A stretch of DNA of 64,000 nt from the NCBI GenBank assembly GCA_034190875.2, contig CM067343.1, positions 64,873,476 to 64,937,475 of the forward strand, read 5' to 3'. The translations under genes and the position numbers were made by a program. Below, one piece after another: positions 37,351 to 52,036 of this stretch (position 1 is its first letter; every line of letters begins with the position of its first letter). The DNA is from Urechis unicinctus. Its lineage: Eukaryota > Annelida > Polychaeta > Xenopneusta > Urechidae. The notes beneath the pieces were generated by a model. That model was not told the origin of the DNA. It was given only the letters and a program-made list of their open reading frames with translations, and made no database searches.

Positions 37351-39309
37351 TTGCGAATTGGTTTCGTTGACCCTTTGTATTCCCAGGTAATATTTACTGG
37401 CTCATCCAGCCTGTGTTAAAAGACGATGCAAATAATTATCATTCTAAAGAAATAAAAGCCTTTGCCAATTATCGGCACCATCCCTTTTCCCTTTAGCGTC
37501 TTGTTCGTTCATTTAAAATGCATCGGTTACCCATCATGTAATCAATACTCAAATCATAACGAAATAAACGACAAAGGTTATTGTGCCGATAGTACTGGTG
37601 GAATGCGTCAATGGCGACCATTTCAGGTTACGGCACTAGTTTATCATGCCATGTATATGCTCCAAAGCACCGACGATAATTCAAACGATAAATCCAATGC
37701 ACCCGTCTTGATCCACACTATTTAAATCATCACAGACAACGCGAGAGATATTTTGACTGCCATGTCGTGCTAGCCAGAACCAGCGTCTGCCCATCACGAT
37801 CGGTTTGTTGATGGGACGGGTGATATCGACATATTTCATTTACTGTAGATTTGCCACACTGCTTGATATATATTCGGTTTATGTGCCCTAGGATAAATAA
37901 ATTCTCTCTCACACGACGTACGTCCCTTTCTTTGTCTGATCCGCCTACAGGCCGACTATTGCAAACAGCGGGAACATAAAACTGTTGCTGAAATTGTGTT
38001 TGTAGAATATTCAATTTCATGTAGGTACTTTCAGCATGACGGCTAATTTTGATTTAGAATTGCGAAGTGCACATACTGTATACATGGTTGACGATGGTTA
38101 TTTGATATATAATTTCCAATTATATATTTTTCTGCAGGTGTTAAATAGTATTGGCAGTTGCATAAAGCCTTCCATGCTGTCAGATGCTTTGCTTTACCTG
38201 ACGTAAATTCTTGCAAAGTACCCAAAAACCTATTGGACGTCTACATTCGAAACATTTGGTCAATAAGCTATGTTTGGAATGGCGCATCGGTAGCATAAAT
38301 TCATATCACTGATGGCTGACATGTAATTGCTTCCTGTCGGAAAAACAAAAAAATCATTTAATCGCTCAAATGTCATGGCAAATCCCTTTTTGAATCTATT
38401 AATCACTTTGACCGGTAATATTTTGACAGGCTACACTAAACTATGGGTGAATGGGACAACGGAATATTACAAAGGGTGGTAGGTTGTCGGAACAAAACAT
38501 CGGTAAGACAAAACTCGCGCGATACGGAATTGCAAATTGAAGTAAGCAAATTTTGGCAACGCAATTGATCTACAGGTATGCAGATTTCCCTTAGATCACA
38601 TGTTTTCACCACAGTCTTACCCTGTTATATAATTTCTCGATATATAGGATGTTATCTAATATGCGGAAGGGGCCCTGGCCATCTGTAAACATATTTGATA
38701 TCCGGTATATACAGGCACTGGTTCAATCGCCATGTTCTCACGTTTACTCACTCAATAATAATTGATGAATATCGGGTCACAGTCAGCATGTCTGAAAGTG
38801 TGTAATATCTTGTAATACGATTTGCATATTCAAATTATATTTGTGATACAGCATTGAGCGGCATATAATTATCGTTGTGGACCATACATGACAGGTTCTT
38901 TTCGTTTAAGAAATACGCGATGCTAACTCCGTTCCAAACGAGAACCATCATGCTAATATTTGCTGCATGATCCAGCTTTGTTTATTATTTAAACAACCAC
39001 AGCTGCAATCTGGGGTGTTTGCTTGCATTATGCTCTCCTGCCATATTTGTGTTGGCTCTCAATGTGTCTTTGCAAGAAATTGACGCAGGTCAACATATTG
39101 AAAATTCCCTGCGATTTTACACGCGTAATGAACTATGTGATATGAGGTCAGAGGAATCAGCACACGAGGTTTCTTCGTGAGCATCTATATCGAAAGCCCA
39201 AGCGTTCTACTGCATCCGTGAACATTCTAACTTATAGCTTGCGCCAAATTGCTGTCGGCAACTTGCGAATCAGCATGTCTTCGTTATGTCCTGAAAGATT
39301 ACGAAACAG
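37351..39309. other. Spacer, no gene recognised
   Basis: Only short frames (up to 96 codons) without motifs are found. No repeat relationship to the duplicated blocks was noticed. Confidence 0.4.
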
Positions 39310-41030
39310 TGATTTATTGATTTATTTGTCAACAACAACAATATATCATACATTATAAATATTCATTCGAGTAAGATATACAAAGTTTGTTGGTGGCAAT
39401 GAGGACGAGACATCATGAGATGTATGAGTCCTCATATCATATTCAAAAGAATAAATTGCATTTAAGAGAAGAACATTGAATAGAATCAAGAATAATTGAT
39501 CATACACTTATGGGTATAGTACTATCAAAATAAAACAAAACCATCTGCCAGGAGATCATACTTCATACAATGTACTTGGCAAGAAACTAAATTTGTGGAG
39601 TTTTTTAAAAGAATGCAAGAGCAATATACATTAAACTTCGTGCAATTTGCGTTCCAGATATTCACGCATTTCGAGCGTACGCTATTATAGGCAACTTGTG
39701 ATTTACATAAGGGTACAATAAAATGTCTAGTCTGTCTAGTAGTAATTGTATGATCAGAGGATTTCCAACGAAACATTAATTTGAATACATTAGGCAAATC
39801 ACCTCTATATAACTTAAACATAAACAACATGATGCAGTATTGATACAACTCAGTTAAACGTAACATATTTAAGGATTTAAATAATGTCAACGAACATGTA
39901 CGCTTTGGCGAACCGGTTATTGCTCTACAGCATAGTTTCTGTAATTTGACGATAGAGCTTGTATATTTCTTGGCAGCTGTACCCCAAACTTTGAGACAAT
40001 ATATTATGTATGGGTATATAAACGAATAATACAGAGTATTTAAGGTATTTGTTCTAAAAATATTTTTCGCCTTACAAAGTAAGCCAATATTTTTAGCGAT
40101 TTTCAATTTTTATATGTTGAATGTGAGACTGCCATGTCAATTTGTTATCTAACTTACCTCCTAAAAATGTTGTTGAATTCTCTCTCCTTAATACCTGATT
40201 ATTGATATACAATGGTTGAGTTGGTGTTGGGCTATAGCGCCCAGGTGCGAATATCAGGTTATGTGTTTTGTGACATTCAACGAAAGCTTATTGTCATTCA
40301 GCCAGAGTACTAAATTTGTAAGCTCCACATTTATCATATCATCAATGTTCTTACCAGTTACAGACATATTAGTGTCATCTGCATACAGTATAGGATGCAT
40401 ACAGTTCGAAGCATTAACAATGTCGTTGACATAGATTAAAAACAAGAGTGGCCCCAAGATTGAGCCTTGTGGAACGCCACACGTAATACGCCCTTGTTCA
40501 GAGTGAACACCGTTGTAAGTAAAATATTGGTATCTTTCGCGTAAATACTTTTTTATCCACTCTAATGCAATACCTCTAATGCCGTAGTGTTCCAATTTTC
40601 TTATAAGAATATGGTGATTGATGGTGTCGAACGCTTTACTTAGATCAATGAAAATCCCCAAAACATTTTTGTGTTCTTCGTGAGCATTAATAATTTTATC
40701 AACCAAGTAACTTATAGCTTGAGTGGTAGTGTGTTTCTTTCGAAAACCGAATTGATACTTATATAATATATTGTGCTTACATATATAATCAATAAGTCGA
40801 GTATGCATGAGTCGTTCTAGCATTTTAGAAATACACCGAAGAACTGATATTGGTCTATAATTACTAATCTGAGAGGAGTCGCCATTTTTAAATATTGGTA
40901 TAACTCGAGCGATTTTTGGTTCTTTTGGAATAATTTCACTTATAAGTGACATGTTAAGTGTGTGAACTAAGGGATTACTTATTATGTGTGTTAAAGTGCT
41001 TTTTTTATCTCTTCAATAACTTAAATTCAC
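39310..41030 (-). mobile_element. 5'-truncated LINE, Jockey/CR1-like
   Basis: The minus-strand element holds the 3' part of a non-LTR reverse transcriptase, a short 3' untranslated region (39,326-39,524) and a terminal two-unit repeat of TGATTTAT (39,310-39,325). A terminal short repeat instead of poly(A) is typical of the CR1/L2 side of the Jockey group. RT homology stops near 41,030, where the frame meets a stop, so endonuclease, ORF1 and the 5' end are missing, as in common 5'-truncated insertions. The element lies between copies A and B. Confidence 0.9.
39525..41027 (-). pseudogene. Non-LTR reverse transcriptase, frameshifted
   Basis: The first open segment (40,254 to about 41,027; ATG at 40,952) carries RT blocks in order, counted from that ATG: 'NYRPISVL' (residues 31-38), 'FGFRKKHTTTQA' (68-79), 'FIDLSKAFDTINH' with a catalytic Asp (101-113), 'GVPQGSILGPLLFLIYVNDI' (159-178) and 'LYADDT' with the catalytic Asp pair (189-194). 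The thumb and C-terminal part continue in another frame at 39,525-40,106 ('YPYIIYCLKVWG', 'LQKLCCRAITGS', 'LFMFKLYRG'). Reading across needs single-base corrections near 40,262 and 40,110. All visible catalytic residues are intact, so the damage is recent, but the protein cannot be made as it stands. Normal RT proteins of this group are about 900 residues, so roughly half is present. Confidence 0.93.
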
Positions 41031-41440
41031 TGCATTAGCATTTACAACAGAATGAAAGGATTATATGTTTAACCTCGAAAACGCCACTCGAAGTAGTCTT
41101 TGGTCCCACCGATTTTAATGAACGCGTTCGGCATGCTATGAAGAGCCTAGTCTGAATCGCGTTATAATTCACCTCAATTTATATCCAACGCTCATAGTCG
41201 TGCCATGAGGAGAATATCTAGACGATTATCATGTATTTCATGATATCTGCTTGATTTTTTGCATGACTTGATTATAATTCGCCTTAAGATATTGAAACTT
41301 TAGATATATTCGCATTATCCATGCGTGAACCATTTGTCAAGACCATGTCACCAGCCTGTTAGTGGTATCTGCCATCGGGCAACGCTTCAACGTCCATCCT
41401 AACCCATGGACCGCTACATCTTTAAACGCCCTCATTCTAC

Positions 41441-41613
41441 TTGTTCCTATCGTCATAGAGTCGACGCCTTACCCCCTTCTAACAGGACGTGTTCCGATTG
41501 TCATAGGGTCAACGCCTTGTCCCCTTCTGACAGGACTTATTCCTATCGTTATAGGGTCGACGCCTTGACCCTTTCTAACAGGACTTGTTCATATCGTCAT
41601 AGAGTCGACTCCC
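41441..41613 (+). repeat. 48-bp minisatellite, 3.6 units
   Basis: Units start at 41,441, 41,489, 41,537 and 41,585. Each contains a 'ttcctatcgtcatagagtc' type core and 'cttctaacaggac'. Sixteen codons per unit keep a frame open with a PIVIGSTPCPLLTG-like peptide repeat. It sits about 400 bp beyond the LINE's 5' end. No gene signal is seen around it. Confidence 0.93.
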
Positions 41614-44300
41614 ACCATATTCCAGTTCCGCGGGCGTGGTTAACCTGTTGTTTGGGTCCTTTGTGATACTGACAACCTGTTTACTACAAGGGACGATGTT
41701 CTTGTCTTCGCCGGTTTTACTGCAGAGCAAACGACATCAACCCTCATGCTTATGTTCACTCAAGTCCCACTCTATAGCTATCATATCCTTTATTGACCCG
41801 TAAAACGACATCACAGAACCCAGTTACGTGGCTGACTGACCGACGGGAGGACTGTTAAAAAGACAAATTGCTCTGTTAGCAGGGATACATGATAGAATTG
41901 CACACTGTATGCGCATGAAGTGGGCGATGTTGTAACTTAGGCGGAATTAGCCTATCGGTGTTATTACTTGTAACAAGGTTAAGTTTGATTTAAAACACTG
42001 ATTTTCTATTTCATCGGCATGAACACGCATTATGCAGAGGCACGTTGATCAACACAGCGACACAGAATCGCAGAAGGCGATTTGTTTTTAAGTTGGAATA
42101 AGCATCAATATGCAATAATTCGTTCTCACAACTTGACAGCTTTGCAAAAGTGCCTAAGGTTGCAAAACCTTTCGTGATATCATTACCTACTAAGTGTTTG
42201 ATTTGTGTTTGTTGATGATACCAATTAACATTGCCATTCTTTAGCAATACGAGGTATGAAGCAAAACAGAAGCCATAAGGAGCATTTATATCGAAGATTT
42301 ATTGCGTGCAACAGCATATTATGCTCGTTTAGTCGAAGGTAAAACATGCTGTGTTGATGCCAAAGCAGGACATTTCACGCCTTTGTGGATATTTATATTA
42401 CGCACAATATGCCGACGGTATCATATTATTGAAGTCTATATTTGTTTATAACTACTCCGCTGTATTCTGAGTACCTCACGCAAAAATTCCATCAATGAAA
42501 ATTAGTTAAGGTACATGAAGTAGCCACGCAGCTCATATACTATATCTATTTTAACCCACTCAAAGACTCCACGACTACCCTGCAAGACGAAAGCATGCAT
42601 TTGTAATCGCTCGATGCAATGCCACTACAAAGAAACAGTCAACATCTGTCATAGGTAAGCTTATATGTAATTCGAGATTTACGAATGCAAATGCATTTCC
42701 TCGATCAGTCACTTAATAAGATATTACATAAGCTACTTGATGTCATGGCAGTTTATTAAAGTGTTATGTTCAAGCGAATAATATATACTTTGCAAATGTT
42801 TGGTGTTGAATAGTTGCATACCGTTAAGTAGTTGTTTGCGTGTGCGTGGTTTACCAGTATTATCCTAAATCAGCCAATCTCCATTGTTTGTTGGTTCATC
42901 TACAGCGCTACTTGTGAGAAAGAAACAAAAACACACTAACCAAACACCAAACTTATGCGTCAATTAATAATGTATAGAGTATCGTAGGATGTAAACATAT
43001 GGATCGGCGTATTTATGAAGAGCCAACGTCAGATATAACGAATATCTGCTCGAAATAACTAATTACCTACTCCATCCATAAAATATAGAATAAATTAGTA
43101 TGCATGTTTTTAACAAAAACAATTACGATGGCAATTTATAAGAGTATGATGTAGTGCAACTAACAGAGTGTCATTAGACTGCCAACGTGGCTCATATAAG
43201 TTATATGATAGTCATCAGGATATGCAAGTTTTGCTAGGTCACATGGTACCCTCACTCATAGATCCATAATCATCAGTTATAGTCTAAACACCGTGGGTAT
43301 TTATCCCTCCCCATTTGCACTTTGTGGAGTGGTTGGCCTAGTACACGTGTGGACAGTCAGCGCACGGTTTTGCTGAACGCATCACATGCCAATATGATCC
43401 ACGGCCTTTCGCTGCAATGATTGGCCATAATCAATGCCTATATACAAAACAATTGCCATATACCATACCGTACGATATGAATAGGAAACCTCTGACGTTA
43501 ATTATTTGTGTCGTGTGCGTGTAATCGAGCCACCATGGGATGCTGGTAACATCCTCTCGTAAGGCTGACAGAACTGAGGAACTCCTCAAACAAAGGTAAA
43601 GTAGCCAGAAGTACTGCATGTTTATGGACGCGCGCGTGATACATTTGTATTAAGTGTCAATATAGTGTTTGGAAAAGATAAGTTATTTTTGATTAAAATC
43701 GTTGTAAATATCATGTCTTGGAAACAAGCCAAGAGAATGACATAGGGGCAAATAGTGTATTGCATCAGGCAGCAGTCGCAAAAGAGCAGCCCTTGCATTC
43801 TCCACCAATAAGGCGAGTCGAACGTTGAGAGGGAGTGGGGAGGGTAAATGGAGTGGCGGGTTATTCATAAACGTAGAAATTAAATGACCTTAAAGCATTC
43901 ATTCAAACACCTTCTCCATTTTACGTTATTCATTTGTGATAACATACCACCACAACTGCAACACGGCAAAGATGAATCAATATTACGCAATGGGCCAAAC
44001 CTCGGACACTATCTAATCTAGCGAAAAATGCACGAATCGATATCTATTGACTAATTACGCAAAACGATAACACGGATTGTACAACACAATGAATGCCTCA
44101 TTTTTGCCTATCGAAGGGGCGTAACTGAGGCGTTATGGGCATATCACGAAATCAATTGGACTCTCTTACACCATGCTACAAGATATCGTGCAGGGGACGT
44201 TGACCAGCTTGCGCAATGCTCATCCATGCAGCGCTTCTACCCGTTGGTCCTGATGGATAATGGGACCATAAGCACTAGCATTAGCATCTAACTAGAATCC
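41614..44300. other. Spacer, no gene recognised
   Basis: Short frames only. Around 43,370-43,450 there is weak similarity to 53,840-53,940 ('tgaacgcatcacatg', 'acaattgccatat'), another sign of old family pieces. Confidence 0.4.
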
Positions 44301-45064
44301 ATGATGCTTCTAAGCATATTCACGTGTTCTTGGATCACAATTTATTATACTGCAATTGCTGTACATCGGCGAATGCATGTATCTCTTGGTACAATGGTGC
44401 TCTTCTCAATTACCGAAGGGATTTCAATCATCTTCGACTTACACAAATACACTCGTCAAGTGCTGTATTTGCTCAATGTGTTAGCTTGTGCTGCATATAC
44501 GCTTATTGGTCACGATTTATATGGTTACAAAAGCTGACCGACTTCAGATTTATGTATTTACCTTACGCACGAGTGTGCAATAAACATGTTAGAAATGAAG
44601 CATAAGTGAAGACGTTGGTATAACTGAAACATAGACAACGACAATCAATGTTCATGCGTCATGGCGTCGGTTTCAATAATGCCACATTGTTACAAAACAG
44701 TTGCCCGTGTTTGTCTAGTGTGGTACAGTGATGAATACCGTTAACAGACATTCCTGTGTCCATAAGCACTACCAAGTCTCGTCGCTGTAGTGGAGGAATG
44801 ACTTCTGGCACCATCTGTTCTGTTTTGCTACCTCAAACTACCAGCCTCAATTGCAAAGGAGGCCACAATGACACAATAACATGTACTTACAGTGCAAACC
44901 TGGGCACAACATCATGTCTGAGTCTATCATTTCATTCCATTTTAGGCATGGCTTAGCAAAAACTTCCGATAACAATGTAAAGAGGCCAATGCGTTTACAA
45001 ACATTGCAAGAACAATCCCTAAAAAGGTCATGAAGAAGTGCAAGGGATTACGATCCGTCAAATG
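44301..45064 (+). repeat. Scrambled repeat-family fragments left of copy B
   Basis: Bases 44,341-44,385 resemble 8,521-8,565, 44,640-44,670 resemble 4,050-4,080, 44,838-44,880 resemble 28-70, and 44,945-45,055 resemble 2,258-2,380. Their order here differs from that in the left half, so this junction has been rearranged or assembled from an older copy. Confidence 0.65.
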
Positions 45065-48000
45065 GTGAGACATGAATATATTGTTTGATCACTAACTCGC
45101 TCTTAAGACAACACACAGAAAGCCAAACGCACGCGGTCGGATGCGACGTCACATGTGAATAAGGTACTTAATTCCAATATTGGCATTATATGTCGAACAC
45201 TTATGATTATACTGATATGGGGTATATAGGTTGGTATTAGTTTTTACCAATATATAAACGTGCCAGACCAAATGGCACATAGATGACGTTCAGCAAAATC
45301 AGGTGGCAAGGTATTTATCACCAAATGATCAACAACCTAGGAAATTACACCTTACTTGATCCTTACCAATGTCAATTACCATCTTAAAGTATTGAATCAA
45401 TTTTCTATTTGTAGTTTCTAAATGTGTTGACATTTCGTCAGAGACCCAATAATGATTGCATCGTTGATTTATTCAAGGCTGTGGAGTTTATCATATCCAC
45501 AGATTTGCGTACACCGAGCACAACATGTCGAGCGCCATCAGACCAAAATTCCCATGTATTTCTATTCAACACAAGGCCAAGCTGACAATTGAAAGATTTA
45601 GATGTTCATGTGAATAAGATTTACTTCATACATTAGACATTATTATTTGTCATCATGAAATGATTATATTCAGTATTGTTGAAATCTACACTTACCGTAA
45701 TAACATTTCGACATTAACAGATTCTAGGTATAGCAAACAACCAAAACGAGATGGTTAATATAGTGCAAAACCAAGTTACACACAGATTGATATAAGCTCT
45801 CATTCGGCGGCCGAGCCAGGACACAATGATTAGCGAGCAACCGACTTGCTCGTGATTAAATGTGAAATACCAGCCGTGTAAATGTCTATCATCGAGAGCT
45901 GAACGTGGCAAAAATTATCTTGAGCATAAAAAGTTACTCAGGGCAATGTATAATGTCCAGGGTGAAACACATAGATTCCGCGTGTAAATGAGGCAGATGC
46001 GTCGATCATTTGCATTCCTTATTGCTTATATAAATAGTGGCTCGGCGCTAGGAAGTGGCTCGGAAGCTGCTGTCAATTTGCGTTGCCCTCTGTAGAATGG
46101 GATAATCTTGGACAATATTTGGTCAGAACCGGAATTGTTTGTTAAATTTATATCGCCGGAACAGGTACTTTTTGTGGCCTATAAGCGCTTGTGTAATGAC
46201 TTGATTTTGTAAATGTCTGTCGATTGGAAGTGTGTGTTTCCTCCGTTCTCGAGCAATTATTTATACATATACTCGTTTATGTTGTATATCTGATTCAGAG
46301 GGTCATGTGGCCAGGTCCATAGTCAGTCATTGATTAGACCTATTTGATGTCAAACATGGCAAAATACGAGGCCATATTTATCATGTTGTTTTCTTGGCCA
46401 AAACGAGGCATCTTTCTTCACAGCATTGATGGCCACAGTGAATGCACAGATGCATAGCGATTGTCATATGCCATACCACTAAAGTAGAGGGATGCTCTTG
46501 TATTATCTGTGATATATTGTGTGCATAAACTCTTGACAATGCTGATTACTTCCACCAATCATGCCCACAGAGCTAAGGAACTAAAACATCTCTTGATTCT
46601 GAGGATGGACTGACCAATGGAATGTAACGCATGTTTGCAAATTTATGTACATCTATAATGTGTTGAATTTGTTATTCTGATTCATCAATGTCCTATTTGC
46701 GCACGTTCATAACACGTGACGTTAATGCTGCGGCACATTTCATATCGAAGAATAGCTACATGGGAGCTGCTTCAGCCTTAGCAACTATAAAAATTACTAC
46801 TTAACAGTAACACATATGGAATGAACTAAAAGATTGGGGTTCAATGTCGACTTCTATGGCGAGATGATATTGATAGGATTGATGAGGACGATCGTTAGTC
46901 CTGAGTTAGTTTCCTAATCCATTTGCTAACCAGGTACTCTCATTGCGCCATGAATATTTGTCGTGGCACGCCATTTTATCACGTTTGTGTTGTTTTCAAA
47001 AACAAAGCAAAAATAAATTGGCATCGATATATCACGCAATATTTATGTGTGTGGGTTCATTGTTGCTAAGTGGTTGGATAACTAGGGACCTGCTACTCAT
47101 TTTCGTATGGCGAAACATCGGCGTCATGTAAGGAATTGGCTGGAGATACATGACGTATCTAATACTGCTTGACATAAGAGTTATTTCTCTATTTATGGCA
47201 TGATATTAAACACGCTTTCCTTATCCGGATTTGGACTCAATCAGTATCAGAAACCGTCATTGCGCTGTCCATTGTAGCTCTGGTGACATCGATGTTTTAG
47301 TTAACTACTAACATGACCGGTCAGTAGAGCAACAATATTTCAAGACTTGACATCCCTTTTCCCTACCACGCAAAAACCTATTGTGAGCCAAATCACCCAG
47401 CATATTATCGCAATAAAGCTTGTGAGAGCTTACAGTGTGAAGCAGCTTCCATACATTGCCCGATTAACTGCATTAGTAAGTGAACGTGATATAACATACC
47501 TCATACCTCAATTAAGTATACAACCTACTCCATATTTTGTTAAACCGAGATGTAAGATGTCTATTTTATACCAATGGCAATTGGATTTTCCAACTTACTT
47601 AAATACATTTTGATAGAATACCTCATTCAGAACGTGTCATTTTAATTGGATGAAGCAAATTAACGATAATTAGCGACTGTATTCTGGTTGATCATACGGG
47701 GACAGTTAAAACAATATGTGTGCCATGGCGCTGCAGTGCGCACATGTTTCACTTCTATATCTTCAACAAAAGCTACATAGCCATCAATAATGCAAAGCAA
47801 AGATGAATCCATACGACGTGGTCGACGGCCTTAGGGAATATATTACCGACACTATTTAATAAGAGCCTAATATTCCTCAAAACATGCACGCTCTCTGCTC
47901 ATAAAGCTTATTCACGTATGCCTGATCCACATCTTGCTATATTGCGAAAACTACGTGCCGGCGAATGCGTTTAGTGACTTGTTGAATAGCACCAATCAGT

Positions 48001-50220
48001 AATAATTTATGACCAATAATCACATCATGACAACCAAATTTTCGAAAAAAAAGTCGATTTGAATGAAATTTGCGACGAGACGCATTATTCAATGGAACAT
48101 GACTGAACTGGCGATTTTTTATTTTTTTTTCATGTAATTGGTATTGAACGGATCAGCTTAAGTAAATACTGTGGTATCGGGGTTGATTACAGTGCTGAAG
48201 CAGCCGTGAATTAAATAATATGTACTAAAAACATAGGTATTGACAAAACCCCAAAACGCAGTTATCAGATAATTCACAGGTAAATGTCTTTGGCAATTAG
48301 GTGACCAAAAAGACGTCTCCGTTATCTAAAAGTAGCTTCATAACTAATTTAGCCATTTGCTTAACCTCATGGAGCTCACCTACACCGACACATAGTATCG
48401 ACGGGAAGGATCAGATCTGAATAATTGCCGCCCATGTTTGGGTGCATCCGCAGGCTATAATATATCCCGAACCACAACGGAAACAAGTCCAAATATACGT
48501 AACCAAATAATCTATACCATATAAGTACAAATCCAGAAGGAGCACTCGAAACCAAACACAAATGAGCGGCACAGAAACTGATTCACATAAAGCTCATAAC
48601 CATTATACACTCGAATACAATGTACTTAATATAATGCGGATGTTCTGTGCATTATTCGACACCGCTAATGTTCCGTAGGTCAAGATGTTGTAAATGAGGC
48701 AGGGCTTCTGCCACCTATGGAATAGTGTTTCCAAAGTCTTCTCTTCAATCAAGCCCATACAAATCTTTACCAATTGTTTGACCGTGACAAAGAGGAGTCC
48801 ATTGGTAGCAGTTAAACTTGCATGCTGATCGAATATCAATACAGCGTCAAAATGACATATATTCACGAGTTCACCAATTGCTAACACATGCGTCATGGAA
48901 CTTTAAATATGTTAAAGAAATGTCATGATAAATACAACTACACTACAGCCCCTACTACACAAAGATGTGACTTAAAATATGCCGATAACTGACGTTGACT
49001 AATTTATCTATTGAATTAAGCTAGTGAATATCGAGTCATAACGTAATGAAGACATCTGCGTTGATTTTATATTCCCAGCAGTATTGACGCAATGAGGCTA
49101 TTATCAGCAGTATGACATATTCTTCTTCATTCCAACCGCCAACTAAGAATGATCTATGAACGATGTTCGCAAGTCATATCAGTTGCTTCGATCACGATTC
49201 CTCTTTTTTTATCTATGCAACAAGTTTTCACACACTCTTACTGCTTGTTTAAAATAGCACAGTCAACCATTGGCCAGCAAATGAGACCTAATATATACCA
49301 TCGTGATACACAAGCATTATGCTTTGCTGCCCTATTGGATCCAATCTTCAACTTAATCAGAACCGCTTGGTAATCTCGATTCGTCTCATCCACACAAATA
49401 TTAATTCGCTTGCACATAAGTACCCATTTGTGCGGTACGCTAATTATTATTGTTTAGTACAATGGATTGCAATTAATACGTAATTTCAGAGAGCGTTCCA
49501 AAGATTGCAGAGGAATATAACGATGTACACCATATATGGTGTTTTTGCAGATCTCACCATTTATACGAGATGCCATACGATCACAAATTGGATTTAGTTG
49601 TATTACGTCGACTACAATGCTAATGCACCAAATGCCATATTCTAGCACGCGTCCAATATATCATAAGGAGATTATACTGTGTTTGTCTCATTTACTAATT
49701 GATCGCCCAATTCTAATTATCTACCGTGTACCATGAGAATACATCATATTTGATTGTTCCCAATGCATTTTAGCCTTGATCATAATCAGGGCGTAAATTG
49801 AGGTTTGCAAATGCATCAATTGCCTGAACCTATAATGGCCAATTATGTGAAAGAGTTACTGGCTAGTACGAGAAACAAGATATAGGCTGCTTAACCCATT
49901 AATAAAACGGAATAGGCGTAATCTAGCTGAATGCCTAAATTAAACACTTATTATGCGTCTATTCTGCCATGAACAGTGACACACAACTTCAATAGGTGAC
50001 ACCTTTTTTGCACAGTTGTATTATGTCGCGTGTCTGTCATGACGTAGCGTGGATATTTTACAAAACTATCGCAAATTGCACAGTTTATATAACACTGCAT
50101 AGCTCTTACATGTTGCATTGCTGTTATCTAGCGGCACAGCTGGTGTACATTGTAGCGTTTCAATACTACATTTCAGCTGATAAAGATCGCATATCTGCTT
50201 ATTGATTCATTATGTATCGC

Positions 50221-51804
50221 GCCATTTTGGTTTTGCTGCGAAGCGAGTAAGTATTTAAGAAAGGTTCATCGGTGCAGTAAGCAGCTATGACTATACGCCA
50301 CAGCTGTTTGTATTTTCCACACCTGCCATATATCACACTGAAGTAACTATATTACAGAGCTGTTATTGTGCTTTTAGTCTTCTCTTACATTCCCCAGGTT
50401 AAGGAAACATTGCGGCATATTCATGAGTTATTGAATGATGTTTTGGCGTATTGACGTGTTATTTAGTGATCGTGTACCGTATATACTTGGATTTGGTCGA
50501 AGTCGATTGAAACAATTTGATTTGTTCCATGATCGTGTTTAAGGCGTTTGAAGTCATGTGCTGACAATATTCGGTCCCGGTCAAGATTGATTCAATGAAG
50601 CGTTTATTAATATCATAACGTCGTGTTTCGAAACGCGTGATGCTTGGCAAAATATAATCCAAACAATGATGCACATCAAGGTCAAGTATCATAGATTATG
50701 TGATCGGCATTCCAATTGAGGTAGCATAGTTGCCTTTTGGTCGACCCAATTGCAAATATAGTATAAATGTATTCATAGCTGTTGTGTTAACTGCCCATTG
50801 TCGTCATTCAGCAGGTGTATCTGTCCACACGCTTATTTTAGTATACTCTGATTATTCCAAGCACACATGTACAGAACTTTTGTAAATTAGACGTTGTCTC
50901 AGAACGCATGGTGTAGGAAGGAGATGTTAATATCAGCATATAACTTGCACAATAGTTAATAAACCTCTCAATATAAAACGCGATATATATGATGCAATGT
51001 ATTGTCGTATCATGAAGATCAATCGGTAAGCAGTCAGAATGGATCGAACAGTCAACCTCACAATACCAATCCAGCTTCATATTAATCTGATGATTTTATG
51101 CCGATGGTAAACAATGCATCCGTTCAGTAGCTCTAATACCACTTTATGAATGGGCTAATAGATGGACGAACTGACTTATGCGTGTATTAAGAAAGGCGAA
51201 TTTCCACAGTGTTCCAAAAAATAACGAACCATGGCTGGACGCAGTTATGTGACTAGAGTGTGACAACACCAAATCGTCGATAATGTATCATATCGCCGCA
51301 TTGCAAACAGCCTCCGAAATGTGTTTACAAATATATGCAAATGAGTGGCGACCGAGTTAAGTAACAACGCAAACGCAATTCAATAATCTTCTGGTATAGA
51401 ACTCCTCCCGTTTCCAGCTTCGGATGGCTGGTAATGCCTAACAGTGGTCTATTTGGGCTATAATTCACGTCAAAATTGGAAGGAAATTGCTCAAAGTTCA
51501 CAACAATATTTTCATGATATTTAATTAAATGCACTTTTAGCCCAAGACAAGCCTACGCAGGTACCGTATGGCCATAACACTTATCACAGAAGTAATTAGC
51601 GAGAGTCAAGTTGGCTTCTCTACGCTAAATGCAAATTGGTTGTATGATTGATCGATTAAACCTGTTGGTGGCACCTAGGGCCATGTACAGCTATTCGTTG
51701 AGCCATATAGCAATCATAATGGCAGGAGATAATGATGGACGTGTTAATCATTGATACGAAGGATCATGCCTGATTTCATGGGATATTTTCAAGTGTTCGG
51801 TTAC
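50221..51804. other. 1.58-kb insertion present only in copy B
   Basis: Copy A runs straight through the equivalent point (about 6,301). The insert begins 'gccattttgg' and ends 'gtgttcggtt'. I see no terminal inverted repeat, clear target duplication or long frame (longest 80 codons), so I cannot say whether it inserted in B or was lost from A. Confidence 0.6.
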
Positions 51805-51999
51805 AAAGAAATCGATTCATTGCACTCGTCCAAGGTCAGTAATTTTGCAGATAGCATACATTCATTACCAATGATATAGATTATACTTGCTAGTGCCGGT
51901 AAAAGGCGAAAATATGTAAAACTTTACACTTTGCAACAATAAGGCGTAAATTAATTGATAAGCGGCACGTGAACAATCAAAGTCTAGAATAGTTGTTCT

Positions 52000-52036
52000 C
52001 TGCTGCTACTGCTGCTGCTGCCACTGCTGCTATTAC
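52000..52036 (+). repeat. CTG triplet tract, expanded relative to copy A
   Basis: Consecutive CTG, CTA and CCA units, longer than the counterpart at 6,502-6,527. Confidence 0.65.
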
